From the NCBI RefSeq assembly GCF_001613125.1, contig NZ_BDBT01000023.1, forward strand, positions 53,886 to 117,885: a stretch of 64,000 nucleotides of DNA. The letters are read 5' to 3'. The notes beneath the pieces are model-generated. The model was not told the origin of the DNA. It searched no databases and worked only from the letters and a program-made list of their open reading frames with translations. Positions 41,459-49,887 of this stretch are shown here, one piece after another; the stretch's first letter is position 1; the number at the start of each line of letters is the position of its first letter. Source of the DNA: Nocardia shimofusensis NBRC 100134. Its GTDB lineage: Bacteria > Actinomycetota > Actinomycetes > Mycobacteriales > Mycobacteriaceae. A program made the translations under genes and the position numbers.

Positions 41459-42297
41459 CCATCATCACCGCCACCGAACTCGCCGATCTGCTGGCCACCG
41501 ACGCCCCCGTCCGCCTGCTCGACGTCCGCTGGGCGCTGACCCGGCCCGACGGCAGGGAAGCCTTCGCCGACGGTCACATTCCGGGCGCGGTGTACGTCGA
41601 CCTCGAGACGGAATTGAGCGATCCCTCCGTCACCGGCCGCGGCCGTCATCCGCTGCCGTCGGGTCGTGACCTGCAGGCCTCGCTGCGGCGCTGGGGGATC
41701 GACGACGGTGACACCGTCGTGGCCTACGACGACTGGAACCGCGCGGGCTCGTCGCGGGCCTGGTGGGTGCTGCGCGCCGCGGGCCTGACCGATGTGCGCA
41801 TTCTCGACGGCGGTCTGGCCGGCTGGCTGGAAGCGGGCGGGTCCGTTCAGTACGGCCGCGCGGCGGAACGCACCGGATCGGTCACCGTCGCCCACGACGA
41901 CCTGTACGCGGGCGCGCTGCCGGTACTGACCGCCGCCGAAGCCGCGCAGATCGCCGCGAACGGCATCTTGCTGGATGCCCGTGCGCCCGAACGCTTCCGG
42001 GGCGAGCTGGAACCGGTAGACCCGATCGCGGGGCACATCCCCGGCTCGGTGAACCTCCCCTCCACCCGTGTGCTGCACGAGGACGGCGGATTCGTCGAGC
42101 CCGAGAAGCTGCGGGAGCGATTCGCCAGACGCGGCGTGGACGGCGCGACCCCGCTGGGGGCCTACTGTGGATCCGGCGTGACCGCAGCCGTTCTCGTCGT
42201 CGCCGCCGCGTCGGCCGGCATCGATCTCGCCCTGTTCCCCGGCTCCTGGTCGCAGTGGTCCTCGGACCCGGACAACCCGGTCGCGACGGGCGAGTAA
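41455..42297 (+). CDS. Thiosulfate/3-mercaptopyruvate sulfurtransferase
   Basis: A 280-residue double-rhodanese enzyme. The first domain (RLLDVRWALTRPDGREAFAD, GHIPGAVYVDL) is inactive, and the second holds GHIPGSVNLPS and the active-site loop AYCGSGVTAAV with the catalytic Cys. It transfers sulfane sulfur to thiols or cyanide. The CGSGVTA loop is that of mercaptopyruvate/thiosulfate sulfurtransferases (SseA-like). It overlaps the MMPL transporter stop by 4 bases, an unusual partner for this enzyme. Confidence 0.92.
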   Translation: MTIITATELADLLATDAPVRLLDVRWALTRPDGREAFADGHIPGAVYVDLETELSDPSVTGRGRHPLPSGRDLQASLRRWGIDDGDTVVAYDDWNRAGSSRAWWVLRAAGLTDVRILDGGLAGWLEAGGSVQYGRAAERTGSVTVAHDDLYAGALPVLTAAEAAQIAANGILLDARAPERFRGELEPVDPIAGHIPGSVNLPSTRVLHEDGGFVEPEKLRERFARRGVDGATPLGAYCGSGVTAAVLVVAAASAGIDLALFPGSWSQWSSDPDNPVATGE

Positions 42298-42396
42298 TCG
42301 CGCAGCCGGCGACAGGGCCGCACCCGCTCGGCATCGACGACCGAGCCGAGTCGGTCTCGCTGTCGAGGCGGTCTCGCGTCGGGTCGGACCGCGAGC

Positions 42397-42423
42397 CCGC
42401 TCTCGGCCCGGAGCCGAGAGCGG
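42397..42423. terminator. Bidirectional hairpin between sulfurtransferase and TetR genes
   Basis: A perfect 11-bp stem (CCGCTCTCGGC at 42397-42407 and GCCGAGAGCGG at 42413-42423) with a 5-base loop lies between convergent genes, suited to end transcription from both sides. Confidence 0.65.
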
Positions 42424-42465
42424 CCCCGCCCGCGTTCGCCCGATCGAGTGGGGGAGCGTGCCCGG

Positions 42466-43044
42466 TCAGCGCAGGACGCGCAGTGCCGAACGTTCGATCC
42501 GGTCGGCGATATCGGTGTAGGACTCGTGGCCCATGCCCGCCCGCATGAGGGCTCCGGCGTAGACGAGTTCGAGCGACTCCACGATCTCGGGATCGGGGTC
42601 GGGGGCCAGCGCGGTGGTGATGCGCGCGCGGATCTCCAGGCCGATCCGCGTGCGCAGATGCTGCACATCCGCATCGTGACTGAGCAGTGCGCTGGTCACC
42701 GCCCCGGACAGCTCCGGCTCACCGGCCACCAGCAGGGCGATGTTGCGCAGTTCCGCCACCACTCGGGCGGTGCGCTCGGCTTCGGGTGCGACCGGGCTCG
42801 GCGAGGCGTGCAGTCGCCGCCAGAAGATCTCGGCGACCAGATGCTCCTTGGAGGAGAAGTAGGTGTAGGCGGTGGCCGCCCCGACCCCCGCCTCGGCGGC
42901 CACGATCCGGATGGTCATGCCGCTGTAGCCCGCCCGCCCCAGTACGGTGAGCGCGGCCTTGGTCAATTTCTCGACCGTGTCCGCCTGTTTGCCGCTGAGA
43001 CGCCGGCGAGTCGCCTCGAGCGTCTTGGAATTGCGTTCGGACAT
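42466..43044 (-). CDS. TetR-family regulator, candidate controller of the P450 locus
   Basis: The 192-residue protein has an N-terminal HTH (KLTKAALTVLGRAGYSGMTI, then RIVAAEAGVGAATAYTYFSS) and a helical ligand domain. Its ATG at 43044 lies inside the 15-mer GGACATGTGTCTGGA that recurs at the CYP123 and CYP51/mce promoters, so the gene is probably autorepressed and its transcript may be leaderless (TAGCAT lies 8 bases before the ATG on this strand). It is divergent from a methyltransferase gene. Ligand unknown; a sterol-like or acyl compound is a guess from the target genes. Confidence 0.88.
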   Translation of the reverse strand: MSERNSKTLEATRRRLSGKQADTVEKLTKAALTVLGRAGYSGMTIRIVAAEAGVGAATAYTYFSSKEHLVAEIFWRRLHASPSPVAPEAERTARVVAELRNIALLVAGEPELSGAVTSALLSHDADVQHLRTRIGLEIRARITTALAPDPDPEIVESLELVYAGALMRAGMGHESYTDIADRIERSALRVLR

Positions 43045-43062
43045 GTGTCTGGATGCTACTAT
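43039..43062 (+). promoter_or_regulatory. Operator site A: shared 15-mer plus TACTAT
   Basis: GGACATGTGTCTGGA at 43039-43053 is followed after 3 bases by TACTAT at 43057-43062, a -10-like element for the plus-strand methyltransferase gene. The same 15-mer (one base changed) plus TACTAT with the same 3-base gap occurs at 57720. The TetR start codon lies within it. Confidence 0.6.
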
Positions 43063-43104
43063 CGGCGTTCTTGAACAGCAATATTCGAGGGAGCACGGTC
43101 GTTC

Positions 43105-43770
43105 ATGACGCAGCAGTCCACGTCGCAACTCGGCGCCGCGTCCGCGAAGTCGGACGAGGAACTGTTCCAGCTCTCCCGCGGGGTCCGGGGATTCCTCCCC
43201 GAGGACGAGGGGCAGGCGTTGCACGACGCGATTCTGCGCTATTCCTCGGGCGGTCCGATTGTCGAAATCGGCACCTACTGCGGCAAATCCACGATTCTGG
43301 TCGGCGCGGCGGCGCGGGCCCGCGGTTCGGTCGTCTACACCGTCGATCACCACCGCGGTTCCGAGGAACACCAGCCCGGCTGGGAATACCACGACACCAG
43401 CCTGGTCGACCCGGAGACCGGCTGTTTCGACACCCTGCCGGAATTCCGCCACGCGATCCTGCGCGCCGGACTCGGCGAGACCGTCGTCGCGCTGGTCGGA
43501 TCCTCGCGGCAGTTGTCCTCGGTCTGGGGCGCACCGCTGGACTTCCTGTTCATCGACGGCGGCCACACCGAAGAAGCCGCCCAGAACGACTATTCCGGTT
43601 GGGCGAAGTTCGTCGCCGCGGGCAAAGCGCTGGCGATCCACGATGTGTTCCCCGACCCGGCCGACGGCGGCAGGCCCCCGTACAACATCTACCGCCGCGC
43701 GCTCGACAGCGGTGAGTTCCGCGAGGTCGGCGCGACCGGATCGCTGCGGATCCTCGAACGCATCCGCTGA
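43105..43770 (+). CDS. Class I SAM-dependent methyltransferase
   Basis: A 221-residue Methyltransf_24-type protein: motif I GPIVEIGTYCGKSTILVGAA, followed by VVYTVDHHRGSEEHQPGW, and the post-motif LDFLFIDGGHTEEAAQND. The SAM-binding acidic residue is in TVDHH. Substrate unknown; the extended HHRGSEEHQPG insert suggests a small-molecule or glycan methyltransferase. It starts 61 bases from the divergent TetR gene and sits under operator site A. It faces the prenyltransferase-like gene at its 3' end. Confidence 0.88.
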   Translation: MTQQSTSQLGAASAKSDEELFQLSRGVRGFLPEDEGQALHDAILRYSSGGPIVEIGTYCGKSTILVGAAARARGSVVYTVDHHRGSEEHQPGWEYHDTSLVDPETGCFDTLPEFRHAILRAGLGETVVALVGSSRQLSSVWGAPLDFLFIDGGHTEEAAQNDYSGWAKFVAAGKALAIHDVFPDPADGGRPPYNIYRRALDSGEFREVGATGSLRILERIR

Positions 43771-43804
43771 GCGGTCCGCGGCCGACCGTGCGCCGGTGCT
43801 CGGA

Positions 43805-44848
43805 TCAGGCCCCGACGCCTACGGGGACGGGCAGCGTGAGGGCGCGGAAGAGTCCGTTGGCGGGCGTGGTCCGTGACAGCGCGTCGGCGGCCAGCACGAC
43901 CGCCGCGGCCGTCCAGGTGGTCCGCTCTTCGGGCCAGCGCTTCCCGTCGGCGAAAACCAGTCCGGTCCAATAGGAACCGTCGCTCTCGCGCAGATGCTGC
44001 ATGGCCGCGAACAATCGGTGCGCTCGGTCGGCGTCGCCGATCGCGTCCAATGCCAGCACCAGCTCGCACGTCTCGGCCCCGGTCACCCACGGCCGGTCCG
44101 CCACACAGCGGATGCCGATATTGCCGACCACGAACTCCTCCCAGCGCGCATCGATGCGGGCCACCGCGGCGGGTCCACGCAACGCGCCGCCGAGCACCGG
44201 GTAGTACCAGTCCATCGAGTAACGGTCCTTCGGCGTGAAGAGTTCCGGTCGCGACCGCAGCGCCGCACCCAGCCGGGCCTGCGCGCTCGCCCACTCCGGG
44301 TGCGGGTCGTTCATCGCCTCCGCCAGCGCGACGGCACAGCCGAGACTGTGGTGGATGCTCGCGCATCCGGTCACCAGTGCCTCCGCCATCGGGCCGTGTT
44401 CGCTTCCCGCCCAGGGGATCTGACCGTCCGGGCCGCTCAGTGCCAGCACATGCTCGATGCCCGCGCGCACCGTCGGCCACATCTCGGCGGCGAAACCCAG
44501 ATCGCCGGTGCACAGTGTGTGGTGCCAGACACCTGTCGCGAGATAGGCGCAGAAGTTGGTCTCGGAATTGGCGTCCTCGATCACCCCGTCCCGGAACTGC
44601 CTCGGCCACGACCCATCCGGCCGCTGGGTCCGGGCCGACCAGCGGTAGGCCGCCACGGCCTCGTCCCGGAACCCGGTGATCGACAGCGCCATCGCCGATT
44701 CCACGTGATCCCACGGATCGGTGTGGCCGCCGGGAAACCACGGGATGGCGCCCGAGGATTCCTGCGCGGCCGCGATCGACTCCCCGGTCCGCAGGCACTG
44801 TTTCCGCGTCAGTGCCAGTGGGACACTCGGGAGTTCAGACGACCGCAC
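43805..44848 (-). CDS. Alpha/alpha-toroid protein, prenyltransferase/squalene-cyclase-like
   Basis: A 347-residue all-helical protein with repeated toroid-type helices and conserved blocks GAIPWFPGGHTDPWDHVESA, RTQRPDGSWPRQFRDG, SDGSYWTGLVFADGKRW. The QW-like elements (RPDGSW, SDGSYW) are shared with squalene-hopene cyclases and protein prenyltransferases, but the DxDD cyclase motif is not seen. An enzymatic role is uncertain; glycoside-hydrolase-like activity is another option for a toroid fold. It overlaps the upstream methyltransferase by 14 bases and closes a four-gene operon. Confidence 0.75.
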   Translation of the reverse strand: MRSSELPSVPLALTRKQCLRTGESIAAAQESSGAIPWFPGGHTDPWDHVESAMALSITGFRDEAVAAYRWSARTQRPDGSWPRQFRDGVIEDANSETNFCAYLATGVWHHTLCTGDLGFAAEMWPTVRAGIEHVLALSGPDGQIPWAGSEHGPMAEALVTGCASIHHSLGCAVALAEAMNDPHPEWASAQARLGAALRSRPELFTPKDRYSMDWYYPVLGGALRGPAAVARIDARWEEFVVGNIGIRCVADRPWVTGAETCELVLALDAIGDADRAHRLFAAMQHLRESDGSYWTGLVFADGKRWPEERTTWTAAAVVLAADALSRTTPANGLFRALTLPVPVGVGA

Positions 44849-45566
44849 GTTGCACCGCCGGCTTGGCGAAGTACAGCGCGACGCTCTTACCGATGAGCGG
44901 ATCCAGCAGGGTCTCGGCCACCCGGGTCACCGCGGGCCGCGACATCATGTCCCACACCAGCATCTTGTGGTATGCCCGCACCAGCGGGTTGTTCTCGTTG
45001 TTCACTCCGACCGCGCACTTGAGCCACCAGTACGGCGCGTGCAGCGCGTGCACGTGGCTGCTGCGCACGAAACGCAATCCGCGCCCGGCGATCTTGTCGC
45101 GCAACTCGCCGGCGCGATAGATCCGCACGTGCCCGCCCTCGTTGCTGTGGTATTCGGTCGACAACGCCCAGCACACCCGCTCGGGCAGCCAGCGCGGCAC
45201 CGTCACCACGAGATCGCCGCCCGGTTTCAGCACCCGAGCCAGCTCGGCGATGGCCTGATCATCGGCCGGGACGTGCTCGAGGATCTCCGAGGCGATGACG
45301 ATGTCGAAGTGGTTGTCCGGGTAGGGCAGTGCCAGCGCGTCGCCGCGCACGGTGCGCGCCGTCGCGCCCGCGGGCGCCTCTCCGGCCTGGGCCATCGCCT
45401 CGAACATCGTCTGCACACCGGCCAGATCCTCGGTGTTCAGATCGAAGGCGATGATGTCGGCACCGCGCCGGTAGGCCTCGAACGAATGCCTGCCCGCGCC
45501 ACAACCGACGTCGATCACCCGTGTGCCCGGGGCGATGCGGAGTCGGTCGAAGTCAACGGTCAGCAC
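44835..45566 (-). CDS. Class I SAM-dependent methyltransferase
   Basis: The 243-residue protein has motif I VIDVGCGAGRHSFEAYRRG, the acidic residue in IIAFDLNTEDL, FDIVIASEILEHVPADDQAI and ARVLKPGGDLVVTVP, all typical of Methyltransf_11. Its GTG follows AGGAGG by 6 bases. It overlaps the GT4 gene upstream by 14 bases and the toroid gene downstream by 14 bases, so the three are translationally linked. A UbiE/MenG role cannot be assumed; a lipid or glycan methyl transfer is more likely from context. Confidence 0.9.
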   Translation of the reverse strand: MLTVDFDRLRIAPGTRVIDVGCGAGRHSFEAYRRGADIIAFDLNTEDLAGVQTMFEAMAQAGEAPAGATARTVRGDALALPYPDNHFDIVIASEILEHVPADDQAIAELARVLKPGGDLVVTVPRWLPERVCWALSTEYHSNEGGHVRIYRAGELRDKIAGRGLRFVRSSHVHALHAPYWWLKCAVGVNNENNPLVRAYHKMLVWDMMSRPAVTRVAETLLDPLIGKSVALYFAKPAVQRAVV

Positions 45567-46872
45567 GGTGATCCTCCTGTGTGCGCTGAATGTGCGATGT
45601 CGCCTGAATGTGCGGGGAGCTGGGGACTTCCGATTGCGGCGCGCCGTTCGCGCGGGCGATGGCGCGCTGGTAGATCCGGGTGGTCTGCGCGGCGACCGAC
45701 TCCCAGCCGAACACCGCCACCGCCCGCTCGCGGCCCGCCCGCGACATCTCCGCCCGGCGCAGCGGCGCGTCGAACAGCGCGCCGAGCGCGGCGGTCAGTT
45801 CCTCGGCGTCGCCGGGAGTGATCAGGTCGGCGCACACGCCGGGCTCGCCCACGACCTCGGGCAGCGCGCCCGCCCGGCTCACCACCAGGGGGGTCCCGCT
45901 GGCCATCGCCTCCACGGCGGGCAGTGAGAATCCTTCGTAGAGCGAAGGGATGCAGGCGATCTCGGCAGAGGCCAGCAGCTCGGCGAGCTCGTCGTCGCTG
46001 AGTCCGGAACGGACCGTGACGATGTCGGACAGACCCAGTTCGGCGATCAGCTTCTCGGTCGGGCCCTCCGGCTCGAGCTTGGCGACCAGTTGCAGCTCGA
46101 TCTTGTGGGTCACCCGCAGCCGCGAGCAGGCGCGCAGCAGATGCGAGACGCCCTTGAGCGGCTTGTCGGCGCTGGCCACCGCGACGATGCGGCCGGGCAC
46201 CCGCGGTTGCGGGCGCGGGGCGAACAGGTCGGTGTCGACGCCCAGCGGCACCACGCTGAGCTGTCCCGGATCGACGCCGAAATCGGCCACGATATCGGTG
46301 GCCGAGGAACTGGAGACGGTGACCAGCTCGGGGATGCGCCGCGCCACCCGCTTCTGCATGCCGAGGAAGCCGTACCAGCGGCGCACCAACGGTTTCCGGC
46401 GCAGCGGCGCGGCCGCCAGGTCGACGGCGAGATCGCGGGTGATGGGGTGGTGCACGGTGGCCACCACCGGCAGGAACTCGGCGATGTCGAGCAGCCCGCT
46501 GCCCAGGCACTGATTGTCGTGCACCACGTCGAACTCGTCGGCGCGTTCGGCCAGCAACCGCGCGGCGCGCAGGCTGAAGGTGCGCGGTTCGGGGAAGCCC
46601 GCTGTCCACATGGTGGCGACCTCGAGCACGTCGATGCGGTCGCGGATCTCCGAGAGCCGGGGCGTGCGGAACGGGTCGGGCTCGCGGTAGAGATCCAGGC
46701 CGGGCACTTCGGTCAGGCGAACGCGCGGATCGAGATCCTCCGGATACGGTTGTCCCGAAAAGACTTCCACCTCGTGACCGAGCTCGGCCAGTCCGGCGCT
46801 GAGTTTACGGACGTAGACGCCCTGTCCGCCGCAGTGTGTCTTGCTCCGGTAGGACAGCAGGGCGATGCGCAC
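45553..46872 (-). CDS. GT4-family glycosyltransferase
   Basis: The 439-residue protein is a GT-B retaining enzyme. N-terminal acceptor domain: LSYRSKTHCGGQGVYVRKLS with the GGxG loop. C-terminal sugar-nucleotide domain: RIVAVASADKPLKGVSHLL, VTVRSGLSDDELAELLASAE and the EX7E-type motif YEGFSLPAVEAMASGTPLVV. Donor and acceptor are unknown. The low-complexity tail (residues 405-439) lies in the region that overlaps the next gene. GTG start 3 bases after the upstream LLM oxidoreductase stop, so it belongs to that operon. A cytoplasmic glycolipid-building role is inferred. Confidence 0.92.
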   Translation of the reverse strand: MRIALLSYRSKTHCGGQGVYVRKLSAGLAELGHEVEVFSGQPYPEDLDPRVRLTEVPGLDLYREPDPFRTPRLSEIRDRIDVLEVATMWTAGFPEPRTFSLRAARLLAERADEFDVVHDNQCLGSGLLDIAEFLPVVATVHHPITRDLAVDLAAAPLRRKPLVRRWYGFLGMQKRVARRIPELVTVSSSSATDIVADFGVDPGQLSVVPLGVDTDLFAPRPQPRVPGRIVAVASADKPLKGVSHLLRACSRLRVTHKIELQLVAKLEPEGPTEKLIAELGLSDIVTVRSGLSDDELAELLASAEIACIPSLYEGFSLPAVEAMASGTPLVVSRAGALPEVVGEPGVCADLITPGDAEELTAALGALFDAPLRRAEMSRAGRERAVAVFGWESVAAQTTRIYQRAIARANGAPQSEVPSSPHIQATSHIQRTQEDHRADR

Positions 46873-46875
46873 GGT

Positions 46876-47736
46876 TCAGTGTCCTTCCCCGGCCGGTACG
46901 GCCAGCTTGGCGGCGAGACGCTCGAGGTAGGCCCGTACCTGGTCCTCGGGCTTATCGGGCAAACCGTACAGTACGTCGGTCACGCCCGCAGCGGCCCAAT
47001 CCGCGAGACGCTGCGCGTCCGGCTTCATGTCCAGCGCGACGACCCTCGGAGCCCCCTCGCGCCCGGCGTCGGCCCAGATCTGTTGCAGCAGTGCGAGCCG
47101 GTCGGTGACGTCGGTTTCGCCCGGGGTGGTGATCCATCCGTCGGCGGACTTCGCGATCCACCGGAATGTCTTCTCGGTGCCGCCCGCGCCGATCAGTACC
47201 GGCACGTTCCGGCGCACCGGTTTCGGCCATGCCCAGCTCGGGCCGAAGGACAGGAACTCGCCTGAGTACTCGGCCTCGTCGTCACGCCACAGCGCGCGCA
47301 TGCCCTCCAGGTACTCGCGCAGCACGGTCCGGCGTTTGCCCGCGGGCACCCCGTGATCGGTGAGTTCGTCGGTGTTCCAGCCGAATCCGGCGCCGAGCAG
47401 GACGCGACCGCCGGACAGGTGGTCCAGTGAGGCGATGGTCTTGGCCAGCGTGATCGGGTCGCTCTCGGTGGGCAGCGCCACCGCCGTCGCGAGTTCGATC
47501 CGTTCGGTGACCGCGGCGGCCGTCGCCAGCGCCACCCAGGGGTCGAGGGTGCGCATGTAGCGGTCGTCGGGCAGCGATGCATCGCCGGTGCCCGGATGCG
47601 CGGCCTCGCGCTTGACCGGGATGTGGGTGTGTTCGGGGACGAAGAACGAGTGGAAGCCGTTGTCCTCGGCGGCCCGCGCCGCCGCGGCGGGGGTGATGCC
47701 GCGGTCGCTGGTGAAGAGGACGATGCCGTAGCGCAT
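46876..47736 (-). CDS. LLM-class F420-dependent oxidoreductase
   Basis: A 286-residue (beta/alpha)8 flavin/F420 enzyme of the luciferase-like superfamily. Recognisable segments: GIVLFTSDRGITPAAAARAA, NGFHSFFVPEHTHIPV, LDPWVALATAAAVTERIELA, LSGGRVLLGAGFGWN and VLIGAGGTEKTFRWIA. In actinobacteria such enzymes usually use F420. It leads the minus-strand operon before the glycosyltransferase (3-base gap), so it may oxidise or reduce the same metabolite that is glycosylated and methylated. Confidence 0.9.
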   Translation of the reverse strand: MRYGIVLFTSDRGITPAAAARAAEDNGFHSFFVPEHTHIPVKREAAHPGTGDASLPDDRYMRTLDPWVALATAAAVTERIELATAVALPTESDPITLAKTIASLDHLSGGRVLLGAGFGWNTDELTDHGVPAGKRRTVLREYLEGMRALWRDDEAEYSGEFLSFGPSWAWPKPVRRNVPVLIGAGGTEKTFRWIAKSADGWITTPGETDVTDRLALLQQIWADAGREGAPRVVALDMKPDAQRLADWAAAGVTDVLYGLPDKPEDQVRAYLERLAAKLAVPAGEGH

Positions 47737-47807
47737 GATCGCTGCCTTGTCTGTGCGTGGTCCCGGCCGATCGGGGGCCGGGTCGAGAGGGGCCGGCGGA
47801 GAGTGGG

Positions 47808-48182
47808 TCAGGCTGGGTCGAGTGCGGCGGTGACGACCGCGTCGAGCCCTTCGCCGGGCACGGAGCCGAGGTGGTCGCCGAGGAAGCGGGCGGCCTCGCG
47901 CAACTGCTCCTGGCTCAGCTCCCCGTTGTGCAGCGCGGCACCCACCTGGATGCCCGCCACGTCGAACATTCCGCCGGCCGCGAGCGCGCCGAGCAGCAAC
48001 AGCCTGCGATCCCGCAGGGTGAGTCCGGGGCGGGACCAGATACCCGCGAAGAGGTGGTCGGCGGTGATCGCGAACAGCTCGTCCGGGCCGTCGGCGAAGT
48101 CGAAGCCGTAGACCTCGCCCATCTTCGCCAGCCCGCGCGCCCGCGTCTCGGACCGCTGCTCGGCCGGTTGTGCCCCGCTCAT
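47808..48182 (-). CDS. Carboxymuconolactone decarboxylase-family protein
   Basis: The 124-residue protein has the CMD helical pattern: MGEVYGFDFADGPDELFAIT, LTLRDRRLLLLGALAAGGM and IQVGAALHNGELSQEQLREA. The AhpD-type CxxC is absent (HNGELS follows GAALH), so it is more like 4-carboxymuconolactone decarboxylase than a peroxidase. A similar gene lies near the CYP51 locus of M. tuberculosis as I recall it. It has no gene upstream for 240 bases, where operator-like site D occurs. Confidence 0.85.
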   Translation of the reverse strand: MSGAQPAEQRSETRARGLAKMGEVYGFDFADGPDELFAITADHLFAGIWSRPGLTLRDRRLLLLGALAAGGMFDVAGIQVGAALHNGELSQEQLREAARFLGDHLGSVPGEGLDAVVTAALDPA

Positions 48183-48299
48183 GACCGCGTGTCCGGCACG
48201 AAGACGGTGCTGGGGGAAGAACGCCGCATGCGTGGCTCCTCGAACTCGATCGTGCGAACGGTCTGCCGCGGCGCGGCGGCGGGCCCCTCCGAACTGTCT

Positions 48300-48321
48300 G
48301 GACAGGTGTTCGGAATATAGT
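48300..48321 (+). promoter_or_regulatory. Operator-like site D (weaker copy of the shared 15-mer)
   Basis: GGACAGGTGTTCGGA at 48300-48314 matches GGACATGTGTCTGGA at 12 of 15 positions and is followed after one base by TATAGT at 48316-48321. It also contains CTGTCTGGACAG (a 12-bp near-palindrome) overlapping its 5' end. It would serve the CMD gene on the minus strand. Evidence is weaker than for sites A-C. Confidence 0.4.
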
Positions 48322-48423
48322 CCGATTCGATCATGGACCGCAAGAACGTGTTCCTGTTTGCGGTGTTCACAGTACCCGGTCGGACCATCGCCGGACGTGT
48401 CGAGGTACCAGCCCTCGCGGTGG

Positions 48424-49887
48424 TCAGGCGCCGACGCGGGAATGCTGTTCGTCGCGATAGGTTTCCAGCAGCCGCAGCCAGACTTCGCTGATGGTCGGGA
48501 ACGACGGCACCGCGTGCCAGAGCCGGTCGAGTGGGATCTCCCCGGCGACGGCGACTGTCGCCGAATGCAGCAGTTCGGCGACGCCCGGCCCGGCGAAGGT
48601 CGCGCCGACGACCACGCGACGGCGCGGATCGATCAGTATCCGGGCGTGGCCGCGATACGCCGGGTCGTACTGCATCGCGCCGGAGACCCGGCCGAGGTCG
48701 TAATCGACCACGTCGACCTCGAGTCCGGCGCGCGCGGCGTCCTCGGTGGTGCGGCCGACGGTGGCGATCTCCGGGTCGGTGAACACGACCTGCGGTACGG
48801 CCAGCCGGTCGGCGGTGCTCGCGTGCCGTCCCCAGTCGGCGGTGTCGAGCGCGTTCCCGCGCGCCCGGTCGGTGATGGCCGCGCTCGCGATGCGCGCCTG
48901 GTACTTGCCCTGATGGGTGAGCAGCACGCGGTGATTGACATCGCCCACCGCATACAGCCAATCGCCCGCGATCCCGGTCGCGGTGCAGGTGTCGTCGATG
49001 TCGATCCAGTCGCCCGGGGTCAGCCCGACGGTGTCGAGGCCGATGTCCTCGGTGCGTGGTGCGCGCCCGGTCGCGAAGAGGAGTTCGTCGGTGACGAGGT
49101 GGGTGTCGTCGCCGAGCGTGACGTCGATGCGGTCGCCCGGCCCGCCGGACCGTTCGGCGGAGGTGACGGTGGCGCCGAATCGCAGGTCGACGCCGGATTC
49201 GCGCAGCCGCTCGGTGACCAGATCCGCGGCGAAGGTCTCGACGCGGGGCAGCAGTCGCTCGCCGCGGACGACGACGGTGACCCGCGAACCCAGGGCCCGC
49301 CATGCGGTCGCCATCTCGGTGGCGACCACGCCGCCGCCGACCACGATCAATCGGCTCGGCACCCGGCGTGCGCTTGTGGCCTCCCGACTGGTCCAGATGC
49401 GCACGCCGTCCAGGCCCGGCAGGGCGGGCACGGCGGCGCGCGAGCCGGTGCACACGGCCACCGCGTGCCGCGCGGTGAGCCGCACCTCGCCCCCGGGGGT
49501 CTCGACCCTCACCTGGCGTGGCCCGGCGATCCGGCCGAAGCCGCGGACGAGCGCGATGTTCGCGGATTCGAGCCATTCGGCCTGCCCCTGGTCGTCCCAG
49601 CCGGAGACCATGGCGTCGCGGTGTGCCAGGACGGCCGGGGCATCGAGCGGTCCGGTGACCATCGTGTCGACGCCGGGCAGGCGGGTTGCCTCGGCGCGCA
49701 ACAGTGCCGGGCGCAGCAGCGCTTTGCTGGGGACGCAGGCCCAGTACGAGCATTCGCCGCCGATGAGTTCGGACTCCACGACGACGGTGCTCAGGCCGGC
49801 GGCGGCGGTCCGGTCGGCGACATTCTCGCCCGCCGGGCCTGCTCCCAGAACGATGACGTCGTAGGTCTCGGCGATCTCGTCTGTCAT
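48424..49887 (-). CDS. FAD-dependent pyridine-nucleotide disulfide oxidoreductase-like protein
   Basis: A 487-residue class I disulfide-reductase fold: FAD motif YDVIVLGAGPAGENVADR, redox Cys pair with four residues between in GGECSYWACVPSKALL, NAD(P) motif VVGGGVVATEMATAW, and the FAD motif WLYAVGDVNHRVL. The C-terminal dimer interface ends with FPTISEVWL where the family has a His-Glu acid-base pair (HPTxSE); the His is replaced by Phe here, the Glu is kept. A diaphorase or quinone-reductase role may be more likely than disulfide reduction. It may be the reductase for the ferredoxin, but this is unproven. Start ATG 49887. Confidence 0.85.
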   Translation of the reverse strand: MTDEIAETYDVIVLGAGPAGENVADRTAAAGLSTVVVESELIGGECSYWACVPSKALLRPALLRAEATRLPGVDTMVTGPLDAPAVLAHRDAMVSGWDDQGQAEWLESANIALVRGFGRIAGPRQVRVETPGGEVRLTARHAVAVCTGSRAAVPALPGLDGVRIWTSREATSARRVPSRLIVVGGGVVATEMATAWRALGSRVTVVVRGERLLPRVETFAADLVTERLRESGVDLRFGATVTSAERSGGPGDRIDVTLGDDTHLVTDELLFATGRAPRTEDIGLDTVGLTPGDWIDIDDTCTATGIAGDWLYAVGDVNHRVLLTHQGKYQARIASAAITDRARGNALDTADWGRHASTADRLAVPQVVFTDPEIATVGRTTEDAARAGLEVDVVDYDLGRVSGAMQYDPAYRGHARILIDPRRRVVVGATFAGPGVAELLHSATVAVAGEIPLDRLWHAVPSFPTISEVWLRLLETYRDEQHSRVGA

